This document shows positions 53,500 to 61,949 of a stretch of 64,000 bases of DNA, piece by piece. The position numbers and the translations under genes were made by a program. Each line of letters starts with the position of its first letter. The stretch's first letter is position 1. Origin of the DNA: Fuerstiella marisgermanici (GTDB lineage: Bacteria > Planctomycetota > Planctomycetia > Planctomycetales > Planctomycetaceae); contig NZ_CP017641.1 in assembly GCF_001983935.1 (NCBI RefSeq), forward strand, positions 8,420,001 to 8,484,000, given 5' to 3'. The notes beneath the pieces are model-generated. The model searched no databases, was not told the DNA's origin, and saw only the letters and a list, made by a program, of their open reading frames with translations.

Positions 53500-54293
53500 G
53501 ACAAGAGTTCCCTGCGTGTACGTGCTGCCGCTTCAATGCACCATTGGCCGAGTTCCGCAAAGCGTTTTTGTGGCAGGCGCTTTGTCGGCGACATTACCGT
53601 GATCGCTCCGACCGGACGTTGGTACGCATCGAGTATGGGCGCCGCGACGCAGCGAATCCCCTCGATGCCCTCCTCCCAGTCTTCCGCGTAACCTCGTTCG
53701 CGAATTCGCTGCAGATCGTTTAGCAGTGCGTTGCGAGTCGCCTTCGTGTTCTTCGTAAACTTCTTCAACGATGTGTCGGCAAGCCAATCGTCCAGTTCTG
53801 ATTCTGACGATGCCGCCAGAATCGCTTTGCCGGGCGCGCACGAATAAAGCGGAATGCGCATAGCGACTCTGCCCATCACCTGAACGGCTTCCAACCCTGA
53901 AACCTGCTCCAGCACCATCCCCTTGTTGCCGGCGCGAATCATCAGCTGCACCGTTTCGCGAGACTGATCACGCAACCACTGCATGGCGGCGTGCGCGCAC
54001 AGGACGAGGCTTTTATCGAAGGAACGCGGCTGGCAGCTTTCGATCAATCGACTGGTCAGCTTATATCGCCGGTCTTCTTCGCCGCGAACCATGTACCCCA
54101 GCGACACCAGCGTACTCAGCACTCGAAACGCCAGGTTCGCTGAACAGCCCGTCTGCTGAACGACTTCTGCCTGAGTGAGCCCGGTCGCCATTCGCCCGAC
54201 CGCCTCGATGACTGCCATCGTCTTCGCCGCAGCGGAAGATGGAAGATCACCGTCGATTTTCGCCTCGACAGGTCCGGTAATCGTCGTCGTCAT
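53496..54293 (-). CDS. IclR-family transcriptional regulator
   Basis: 265 residues from ATG 54293 with an AGAGG ribosome site. N-terminal winged helix (AAKTMAVIEAVGRMATGLTQAEVVQQTGCSANLAFRVLSTLVSLGYM) and C-terminal IclR effector domain (PLYSCAPGKAILAA, RERGYAEDWEEGIEGIRCVAAPI). IclR proteins commonly sense organic acids or aromatic breakdown products. The 4-bp overlap with the PSCyt/LamG gene makes it the first gene of that operon, so it probably regulates the cassette and itself. A GTG-type start farther upstream (54344) is possible but lacks similarity. Confidence 0.92.
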   Translation of the reverse strand: MTTTITGPVEAKIDGDLPSSAAAKTMAVIEAVGRMATGLTQAEVVQQTGCSANLAFRVLSTLVSLGYMVRGEEDRRYKLTSRLIESCQPRSFDKSLVLCAHAAMQWLRDQSRETVQLMIRAGNKGMVLEQVSGLEAVQVMGRVAMRIPLYSCAPGKAILAASSESELDDWLADTSLKKFTKNTKATRNALLNDLQRIRERGYAEDWEEGIEGIRCVAAPILDAYQRPVGAITVMSPTKRLPQKRFAELGQWCIEAAARTRRELLS

Positions 54294-54630
54294 TGAAGCA
54301 AGACCTCTGAGCTGCGAATGGACATTGCCATCGCGCGGCCACATTCATTTCGAGATATCTACATACAGATCGCCATCTAAGTGTAGAATCGCTGAGGTGC
54401 AGTGTCAATAACGTCGCTTGTTCATCGGGTTCGGTCGCTGGTCCGTCGCATCCAGCTCCGTGCGCTGGTGTAGACGATCGCGTGCCGTGGGGGGAGAAAG
54501 CTGCAGACGATCTGCCGTTGGCCTGCCTGCCATACCGCAGTTCATGGGTTGAGGCGATGGTCGCGAATGGAAATTTCTTTGGAGCGTCCATGCCCCGCAG
54601 TATTGAAGATTATTGGGACCTGGTTGGCCG
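54294..54630. other. Intergenic region upstream of the IclR gene, 337 bp
   Basis: Bounded by the IclR start and the end of the peroxiredoxin-like gene, both on the minus strand, so it holds the IclR operon promoter. I see no clear promoter boxes or palindrome worth naming. Confidence 0.45.
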
Positions 54631-55395
54631 TTATTGAACAGCTGCTTTCACGGCTTCGATAACGTCGGCCGGTTCGGCTCGCTTCTTGTAGTCGGCGTCA
54701 AGAAACGCGTAGGTGATTTTCCCGGACTGATCGATGACATAGGTCGCTGCCAGCGGCAACTCCATTGCGTCGTCGCCGTTGTATTCAGGCAGTTTCAGTT
54801 TGTCGCGATAGGCTGGAATGATCGGTTCCGGCAGTTGGAAAACGAGACCATAGTCTTTCGCCACGGCGCTGCCTTTGTCGTGTAGTGCGACGATATCCAG
54901 GTCGTTGGTGTCAGCCGTTTCTTTGGCTTTTTCCGGCAGCTCTGGCGTGAGCACAACCAGCTTTGCTCCGGCATCCTCGATCTTGTCCATACTCTGCTGC
55001 ATCGCGCGAAGTTGAATGTTGCAGTACGGGCACCAACCGCCTCGATACCACATCAGCACGATGGGACCCTCCTGCCAAAGTTCGCTGAGTTTAACGCTGC
55101 TTCCGTCCCAGCCAGACAGTTCCGCGTCAATCGCCGCATCCCCCACTTGTTTGGCAGATTTTTCGATGCCGGTCCCTCGGACAGTTTCGACCGCTTCTGC
55201 ATATGTCTGACGTACGTCTGCCGGAATTCGCGTTACGCTGGCGGCGGCTTTTTCTTCGAGCTGTTCGGAAAGCATTGGTGTCTCTTCTGTTTGTGTTGTG
55301 TCGGAATGTTCGCCTTCAGGACTCGCACTTTCTGAGCATCCGCTGACTACCACGACGAAAATGGTGAAGGCAAATGGAATTGTTCTGGTGTTCAT
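54631..55395 (-). CDS. Peroxiredoxin-like (AhpC/TSA) lipoprotein
   Basis: 254 residues from ATG 55395. Lipoprotein signal with lipobox VVSGC (Cys20). A helical stretch (LSEQLEEKAAASVTRIPADVRQTYAEAV) precedes a thioredoxin-fold domain with WCPYC (Cys122, Cys125), QLRAMQQSMDKIEDAGAKLVVLTPELP and TYVIDQSGKITYAF. It resembles AhpC/TSA proteins that reduce peroxides or thiols on the envelope side. It follows the DoxX-like membrane protein gene by 85 bp and may belong to the SDR operon. Confidence 0.88.
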   Translation of the reverse strand: MNTRTIPFAFTIFVVVVSGCSESASPEGEHSDTTQTEETPMLSEQLEEKAAASVTRIPADVRQTYAEAVETVRGTGIEKSAKQVGDAAIDAELSGWDGSSVKLSELWQEGPIVLMWYRGGWCPYCNIQLRAMQQSMDKIEDAGAKLVVLTPELPEKAKETADTNDLDIVALHDKGSAVAKDYGLVFQLPEPIIPAYRDKLKLPEYNGDDAMELPLAATYVIDQSGKITYAFLDADYKKRAEPADVIEAVKAAVQ

Positions 55396-55480
55396 ATCTT
55401 TTCTTCGTTTTGAGGTTTGGGGGTTGGGTTTACATCGGATCACATTCATCGATGACCTTCACGCTGTTGAAGTACAGGTG

Positions 55481-55945
55481 TTAGGCAGAACTTTGAGCCT
55501 TCAAGGCCACGGGATTTTCCTTGCTGCGTAGGATCTGAGGGAATTTGCTGTAGCGAGAAAACAGGTTTACCACAGCGATGACCACGATCCCGGCCGCGAT
55601 GTAAACGAGCGGCCATTTGGGGTTTGTTCGCAGAAGAAATTCCGAGAACAAAGCACCAATCATCGCACCCGCCGCGTAGAGGCTGTTGAATGTATACAGG
55701 AGTCTGGATTTTTCGTTTCCATCCTTTTTCAACAGCAGGATTAACGCATTCGTAAACAACGAAATTGAGGCGTAGCCGATGATAAAACCTGTTGTGATCC
55801 TGAAGAAGGTTGGATCAATTCCAATAGGTTTTGCCATATCGACAAACGCTGCGACTGAGACGGGCCAAGCTGCAAACTTTGAAATGGTAAACCGGACAAG
55901 GACAAGACCTGAGATGGAATTCAGCAAGGTCAGTAGCGGCTTCAT
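55481..55945 (-). CDS. Small four-helix membrane protein
   Basis: 154 residues with four hydrophobic segments (LLTLLNSISGLVLVRFTISKF, TTGFIIGYASISLFTNALILLL, LYAAGAMIGALFSEFLL, LVYIAAGIVVIAVVNLF) separated by short basic or polar loops. Size and topology resemble DoxX-type proteins, but no signature clinches it. It lies between the SDR gene (110 bp upstream) and the peroxiredoxin-like lipoprotein gene, all on the minus strand. Confidence 0.7.
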   Translation of the reverse strand: MKPLLTLLNSISGLVLVRFTISKFAAWPVSVAAFVDMAKPIGIDPTFFRITTGFIIGYASISLFTNALILLLKKDGNEKSRLLYTFNSLYAAGAMIGALFSEFLLRTNPKWPLVYIAAGIVVIAVVNLFSRYSKFPQILRSKENPVALKAQSSA

Positions 55946-56054
55946 CGTGGAATTCTTTCGTGAGGGTAGCGGACAAAGGGCGATTGGATTTAGTGACGCT
56001 GACTGCCTCAGGGGCTGTCGCGGTTGTCAGGCTTCTGGTGATTTCAGATAGGGC

Positions 56055-56804
56055 TCAATCAACGTTTTTCTGCAGTTCGGCTTCGACGATGTTTTCGGCG
56101 AAGCTTCGATAGGCGTCACCAACTTGTTGGGCCACCGGATCGGGCCACGCATGGAATCGCCCATCGGCAATCGCGTCGAAGACGGCATCTGCCACCATCG
56201 ACGGCGGCGAGGCGTTGTCACCAAAGCCGGCTTCCTGGCCCATGTCTGTTTGAATGGGGCCGGGGTGCACACTGACGACGAGTGTGCCCTGCTCTCGCAG
56301 TGAATCTCGTAGTCCTTGCGTGATTGAGTAACTTGCTGCCTTGGATGCGCAGTAAGTGGTCTTGTCTGCGAATGTCTTGACCGAAGCGATACTGTTTAGC
56401 TGAGCGATGACGCCGCCACCGTTCGCTTTCAGTACGGGAGCAAACGCCTGAGCGACCCGCATGAGGCCGTATACGTTTGCGTTGATTTCGAACTGCAAAG
56501 CTTCGATCGCGCCTTCGTCTAACGCGGTGCTGATCTTCATGACGCCAGCGTTGTTGATAACAACATCGACGTCGGTTGCCGTTTTCGCTGCCGCAACGAT
56601 AGAAGCGGGGTCGTTGAGGTCAAGGCGGATCGGTACGACGCGGTCACCATGCTTCTTAACGAGTGGCTCAGCGGACTCTGTCTTTCTGACGGCGGCGTAA
56701 ACCTTCTTCGCGCCTCGCTGAAACGCCTCTTCAAGAATCGCTTTCCCGATGCCGCGGTTCGCCCCGGTCACCAACACTGTTTTGTTTTTTACGTCGAATG
56801 TCAT
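56055..56804 (-). CDS. Short-chain dehydrogenase/reductase
   Basis: 249 residues with the NAD(P)-binding TGANRGIG (13-20), NNAG (84-87) and catalytic Ser138, Tyr151 and Lys155 (YCASK). The substrate is unknown, probably an aldehyde, ketone or quinone. An AGGGAC ribosome site precedes the ATG. An 18-bp palindrome related to the TetR operator lies 140 bp upstream, so this gene is a likely target of the neighbouring TetR regulator. Confidence 0.92.
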   Translation of the reverse strand: MTFDVKNKTVLVTGANRGIGKAILEEAFQRGAKKVYAAVRKTESAEPLVKKHGDRVVPIRLDLNDPASIVAAAKTATDVDVVINNAGVMKISTALDEGAIEALQFEINANVYGLMRVAQAFAPVLKANGGGVIAQLNSIASVKTFADKTTYCASKAASYSITQGLRDSLREQGTLVVSVHPGPIQTDMGQEAGFGDNASPPSMVADAVFDAIADGRFHAWPDPVAQQVGDAYRSFAENIVEAELQKNVD

Positions 56805-56943
56805 CTGTCTGTCCCTAAGTGATCAAAAAATGGAGAGGTGTTGTCCTGGTACACTTGCCGAAGTTCCTGGCGTTTGGGCTTCCAGATTTATTCGGCTACG
56901 CAGCAGCCCACACGTCTCAGTCGGTTATGTCGCTATTTATTGT

Positions 56944-56961
56944 TTTGACCAATTGGTCAAA
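56944..56961. promoter_or_regulatory. 18-bp palindromic operator upstream of the SDR gene
   Basis: TTTGACCAATTGGTCAAA is a perfect palindrome. Its half-sites (TTGACC) match the -35 consensus, so a minus-strand promoter for the SDR operon could start within it. The same TTGACY...RGTCAA pattern recurs before the TetR gene at 57696-57711. The sequence also equals the TTGACCA-nn-TGGTCAA consensus described for the TetR-family regulator RutR. Confidence 0.75.
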
Positions 56962-57064
56962 TTGAGGGCAAAAAAAAGAGGAGGTTTAATCCTCTGGACC
57001 ATCTGACGGTTCCTAACGCCATTCCTTACTACGTATCCCAGCTTTTTGGGGGTTTACTGTATGT

Positions 57065-57646
57065 CTACGAAATCAGACCGATCGCCTGCTGGGCCACTTG
57101 TCGCAAAGCCGTTTTTCCGAACGCCCCGCGACCCAGCACGCGAATTCCAACCAGCAGGGCAACCAGAGCATTCGCCGTTGGGCGCGTGTCGACCGAGTCT
57201 GGAATGCTGCCAAGTTCCTTGCCTCGCTTAATTCGTCCCTCAAAAAAAGTGACGACTTCCTTAATCCCCTCAGAGACGAGCTGTTTGACGTCATCGTCAT
57301 GAGACGAATATTCGAGAGCGGTATTGAACAGCAGGCAGCCCTTTTTGTTGGGATCGTCCAGCGTGGCCTTTACCAATGAGTCGAAGAGCATGGTGATCGC
57401 TTCACGCGGATCTTCGACGGTCTCCAGCATTTGCAGTTTACTTGTCCTTCGATCACCGCCGTATTTCGACAGTGCACGCACGAAGAGGTCATGCTTCCCG
57501 TCAAACGCGTTATAGAGGCTGCCTCGCTTGATGCCTGTAGCATCCGTAATGTCAGAGATCGATGTCGCGGCGTAGCCCTTCTCCCAGAAGACCTCCATCG
57601 CCTGCTCGATGACGTCCGATTCTTCGAATGATTTTTCCCACGGCAT
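57065..57646 (-). CDS. TetR/AcrR-family transcriptional regulator
   Basis: 193 residues: an N-terminal helix-turn-helix (ATSISDITDATGIKRGSLYNAFDGKHDLFVRAL, about 27-60) and an all-helical ligand domain with KKGCLLFNTALEYSSHDDDV, typical of TetR/AcrR repressors that sense small organic molecules. It lies upstream of the SDR gene on the same strand. Both this gene and the SDR gene are preceded by near-identical palindromes, so autorepression and control of the SDR operon are likely. Confidence 0.93.
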   Translation of the reverse strand: MPWEKSFEESDVIEQAMEVFWEKGYAATSISDITDATGIKRGSLYNAFDGKHDLFVRALSKYGGDRRTSKLQMLETVEDPREAITMLFDSLVKATLDDPNKKGCLLFNTALEYSSHDDDVKQLVSEGIKEVVTFFEGRIKRGKELGSIPDSVDTRPTANALVALLVGIRVLGRGAFGKTALRQVAQQAIGLIS

Positions 57647-57682
57647 TAGTTTATCTCACTGCATTTGTGCCTTGCTTAGCCC

Positions 57683-57711
57683 ACTCTATGTGGTTTTGAC
57701 TGATTAGTCAA
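57683..57711 (-). promoter_or_regulatory. TetR gene promoter overlapping an operator
   Basis: On the minus strand TTGACT (57711-57706), a 17-bp spacer and TAGAGT (57688-57683) form a promoter about 30 bp before the TetR start codon. The -35 is one arm of the inverted repeat TTGACT-GATT-AGTCAA (57696-57711), which resembles the palindrome at 56944-56961. Confidence 0.65.
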
Positions 57712-57967
57712 GATAATACTTAACATTAGTTCAGATGGTCGTTCACTGTTCAGTCTGTAGCCGGGGAGCCGCGGCAGCCCGGGAGTCGCTGCGGGCGGGG
57801 ATTACGGGAAGCGAGCGCGCATGTCCCGCGTTCCCGCCCTTCGCAAGTGACAGCTCACCCAGCGAACGCTTTGGAATCAGTTGCAACGATGTCGGAACGT
57901 TCGTGTCATTGGCACGGCTTTTTTGATGCAGGCGAGCCACCGTTCACATGTCGATTCAGGTCGCGAC

Positions 57968-59257
57968 TCATTTTCGATCGATGAGTTTCCTCATGTCGTC
58001 GGTGATGGGCATGACTTCGAAGTCTTTGAAGAACATTTCGCAGTCGGTGCCGCCATGCATTTGCAGGCCCAGCTTGCCCGTTTTTTCGCACGCTTCGTCA
58101 ACGAAATCTGACGTGCAGAATCCGTTGAGCGTTTGGACCAGCCGGTCGCCATACGCGGTGGTGCAGGTGGTGTTCCACTGATCATCTTTGTTGCGGACCT
58201 TTTCAATGAACTCATCGTTCGTGACCACCCAGCCGCGACCGGGAATCGTTTTTCCGTCAACGATGCCAGCGGTGTGCCAGAGGGCGGAGTCTTTGCCGTT
58301 GTTGGCAATTTCGTTTTGGAAGCCTCGCAGGACCCACGGGGCGCTCGTTTCTTCCGCGCGAAAATACAAGGCGCTGTTGCCGCCGTGCATGCGATACGTG
58401 ACGCGAGCAATGAAGTTGTCGTAGTTCCTGTTGGAAATGACCAGACCATCCTTGCCCTGACTCTTGGTGTGGACGCCGTGCAATACACCGTCTTTGTTGA
58501 ATGACCATTCTTCCGGAAGTACGAATTTGGCGTCGGCGAGTTTGTAGTTGCCGTCATCACCTTTGACGAAGAACGGCTCCCATTTGCTTTCGCCCAGATC
58601 TTTAATGCGAATGTTTTTCCAGGCGACGGAACCGGATTTTCCGGAGTGAATCTGCAGCCCGATAAAGCCCTTCATCGCGACGCTGTCGAACATGTCGACG
58701 ACCAGCTTACCGTTTAGCCATGTTTTGATGGACGGTCCGACGCACTGAATTTCGACGTCGTTCCATTCACCTTCCTTTGTGCTGGCCTGAGCGGCATCGA
58801 GTCGTTCCTGTGGTGTGTGGGCGTCGAGCCAGATGATGCCGAATTTGTGGCCGCGACGTCCTTCATCGTAGATGCGACCGGTCACATCCCCGACCGGACT
58901 TATTTCATACTGATAGCCGTACACTCGTTCGCCATCACCTTCCGGACGGGCGGCGGAGCGGAACTGGACGCCGGAGTTGCCGGCTTCAAGGAATTTGTAT
59001 TGGAGCTTCAGAACAAAGTTGCCAAACGGTTTTTCTGAGCACAGGAACGTATTGCCTGGTGTATCCGGAATGCACTTGCCAACAATCGAACCATCCCTGA
59101 CCTCGTATTCCGCTGATCCACCTCGTTTTTTCCAGCCGGTCAGATCACGGCCGTTAAACAAGGAAGTAAATCCGTCTTCGACATCTGCGGCCGACGCGGT
59201 CAGTCCGCTGAAGGCCAAAAGTCCGACCATCATCGCCATTACAAAGCGTTTTCGCAT
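57968..59257 (-). CDS. Exported protein with two DUF1080 (3-keto-disaccharide hydrolase-like) domains
   Basis: 429 residues with a signal peptide (MRKRFVMAMMVGLLAFSGLTASA). Two DUF1080 jelly-roll copies are visible: residues ~28-205 (GFTSLFNGRDLTGWKKRGGSAEYEVRDGSIVG, GNSGVQFRS, GYQYEIS, EWNDVEIQCVGPSIKTWLNGKLV) and ~230-420 (EEWSFNKDGVLHGVHT, ARVTYRMHGGNSALYFRAEE, GFQNEIANN, QWNTTCTTAYGDRLVQTLNGF, GKLGLQMHGG). DUF1080 proteins are abundant in Planctomycetes and some hydrolyse 3-keto-glycosides. The catalytic role of each copy is unclear. About 250 bp upstream of the coding end holds nothing I can identify. Confidence 0.92.
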   Translation of the reverse strand: MRKRFVMAMMVGLLAFSGLTASAADVEDGFTSLFNGRDLTGWKKRGGSAEYEVRDGSIVGKCIPDTPGNTFLCSEKPFGNFVLKLQYKFLEAGNSGVQFRSAARPEGDGERVYGYQYEISPVGDVTGRIYDEGRRGHKFGIIWLDAHTPQERLDAAQASTKEGEWNDVEIQCVGPSIKTWLNGKLVVDMFDSVAMKGFIGLQIHSGKSGSVAWKNIRIKDLGESKWEPFFVKGDDGNYKLADAKFVLPEEWSFNKDGVLHGVHTKSQGKDGLVISNRNYDNFIARVTYRMHGGNSALYFRAEETSAPWVLRGFQNEIANNGKDSALWHTAGIVDGKTIPGRGWVVTNDEFIEKVRNKDDQWNTTCTTAYGDRLVQTLNGFCTSDFVDEACEKTGKLGLQMHGGTDCEMFFKDFEVMPITDDMRKLIDRK

Positions 59258-59332
59258 TTTCGTTTTTTCTTGAAGGGGTACTTGTGGATGAAGACTGAAT
59301 CCCAGCCCTCGCCAATTCTTTTGTCTGGGCCA

Positions 59333-59713
59333 CTATGCGCTGTTCCGAGCAGCAGCAGCCCTGATCTCGAGCAGTTTCAAAGCGTGAATTTCTCCCCATG
59401 ACTTCAACGCAGCCAACACAGGTTTGAGAGACTCACCTTCTTCGGTTAACTCGTATTCGACTCGCGGCGGCACTTCTGCGTAAACGATTCGGTTCACCAG
59501 ACCACTGGCCTCAAGTTCGCGAAGTTGTTTCGTCAGCATCCGCTGTGTGACGCATCCGATTTTGCGTTTGAGTTCACTGAAACGCAGCCGACCATCGAGT
59601 AGGTAGAAAAGCACAATGCCTTTCCACTTTCCACCGATCAACTCCAGTGTCGCCTCAACAGGGCATGCGGGCAGTACATAGTTTGAGTGCCGGTTTTTGA
59701 TGTCGGTATCCAT
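59333..59713 (-). CDS. HxlR-family transcriptional regulator
   Basis: 126 residues with the HxlR winged helix: [60 protein letters not shown] and the wing [16 protein letters not shown]. The cysteine (ACP, residue 17) before the recognition domain is the position used as an electrophile/redox sensor in several HxlR regulators. It is divergent from the quinone oxidoreductase-like gene, with overlapping promoters between them. Confidence 0.93.
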   Translation of the reverse strand: MDTDIKNRHSNYVLPACPVEATLELIGGKWKGIVLFYLLDGRLRFSELKRKIGCVTQRMLTKQLRELEASGLVNRIVYAEVPPRVEYELTEEGESLKPVLAALKSWGEIHALKLLEIRAAAARNSA

Positions 59714-59743
59714 TTTGTGCCTACGTGTCCGAAATGTGCGTTC

Positions 59744-59795
59744 TTGTTCTGTTGAGAGGTACGTCTATTATGTTGGCGTGTTCGAGCCGTGGCAA
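59744..59795. promoter_or_regulatory. Overlapping divergent promoters of the HxlR and oxidoreductase genes
   Basis: Plus strand: TTGTTC (59744-59749), 16 bp, TATTAT (59766-59771). Minus strand: TTGCCA (59795-59790), 17 bp, CATAAT (59772-59767). The two -10 boxes overlap by five bases, so both polymerases compete for one site and a regulator bound there would govern both genes. I see no long palindrome over the site. Confidence 0.55.
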
Positions 59796-59899
59796 CACAG
59801 CGAAGGAAATCGACCAGCGACAGCTGAGATCCTTTCCGCAGCGATTGCCGCCCCAAAATTCCAATACGTAAACCATTCAATCTCAGAGAAAGTGAACCG

Positions 59900-60886
<987 letters not shown>

Positions 60887-60933
60887 AGCGAATCCGGGCT
60901 GTGAGCCTGTAATACGAAAGTTAAAGGTCAACG

Positions 60934-61227
60934 ATGAACCGTGTGACATCAACTGCTTGCTTTGTGGCAGCAACCATATTGCTCAACGTGCTCGTTTCTG
61001 CGCAGGAACCTCAGGCAACCGTTTCGACAGTTACTTCGCACGATACGGTGCAGGCCTATGAGACAGAACTTGAGTTGTATGCGTCGCTGGAACAATCCGC
61101 CAAGCGCCACACTTTCCCACCGCCGTTTACGCTGCTGAAGAATCCAGATAACGGTTACCCGTCTGCACTCCATTCATTCGCGGCAAAGCCGTCGTCGAGC
61201 GGTGTTTGGGCGATGTGGTTCGTGTAG
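60934..61227 (+). CDS. Small exported protein, possibly truncated (97 residues)
   Basis: Begins with a convincing signal peptide (MNRVTSTACFVAATILLNVLVSAQ) behind an AAAGG site, then a polar region (EPQATVSTVTSHDTVQAYETELELYASLEQSAKRH). The last ~25 codons run antisense through the 3' end of the AhpD-like gene (overlap 61155-61227), an uncommon layout. The overlap part may be non-native, which would make this a truncated gene. No family recognised. Confidence 0.5.
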   Translation: MNRVTSTACFVAATILLNVLVSAQEPQATVSTVTSHDTVQAYETELELYASLEQSAKRHTFPPPFTLLKNPDNGYPSALHSFAAKPSSSGVWAMWFV

Positions 61228-61712
61228 TTCGACAGAACCTTGTACGCGGTGCCCACGATCACATCGAAGACCGTCTGCTTCGTGTAGCCGGCGGCTAACA
61301 GTTCGTCGATGTCGCCATCGTCGAGCCAGCCTCGCTTTTTATTCACCTTTTCCGCGAAGACTCGCAATGCCTCAAGTTTTGGGTCGGCGATCGGCGTTCC
61401 ATTTCGCAGGGCTGTGATGACGTCTTCCGGAACCTGTCCGGCCTGCATGATCGACGTATGAGCCGCCATGCAGTAGGTGCAACCGTTCAGCCGGTTGTTG
61501 GTCATCGCGATAATCTGCCGCTCCGTGGTCGAAAGGTTGGTTTTGCTGTCGAAGATATCGGCGACAGTCTTGTACGCTTCCAGCAGTGCGGGCGATTCGG
61601 CCATCACGGCGTGCAGATTCGGAACAAAACCATACGCCTTCTTGCTGCCTTCCAACTGTGGCTGACTATCGGCGGGGGCGGATTCCACTGTGTGGACGTT
61701 GAAATCAGTCAT
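61155..61712 (-). CDS. Carboxymuconolactone decarboxylase/AhpD-like protein
   Basis: 185 residues with the AhpD-type active site CTYCMAAH (Cys78, Cys81, His85) in the helical fold LSTTERQIIAMTNNRLNGCTYCMAAHTS. Related proteins reduce peroxidases or act as peroxidases themselves. It is convergent with the oxidoreductase-small ORF pair. It has no signal peptide. Confidence 0.92.
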   Translation of the reverse strand: MTDFNVHTVESAPADSQPQLEGSKKAYGFVPNLHAVMAESPALLEAYKTVADIFDSKTNLSTTERQIIAMTNNRLNGCTYCMAAHTSIMQAGQVPEDVITALRNGTPIADPKLEALRVFAEKVNKKRGWLDDGDIDELLAAGYTKQTVFDVIVGTAYKVLSNYTNHIAQTPLDDGFAANEWSADG

Positions 61713-61949
61713 GCTTCTCTTTCTGCGATTGGAACACTTGGTCTAAATTGAAATGAAATAGCGAGCCACGCTCCACTTGCCCTTGGACGCGATCAGGCGC
61801 AATTCCTTACTGCGAATCCGCCATATTGAAACGTTTCCCTGACGAGTAGCGATACTCTGAAGTTTCACGTCGGTTCTCTGCGGCGGCCGCAGTTCGGCGC
61901 GTTAGCTGGTCTGTTATCGTGGCCTGCGCAAACTCACGGGGCATCGGTG

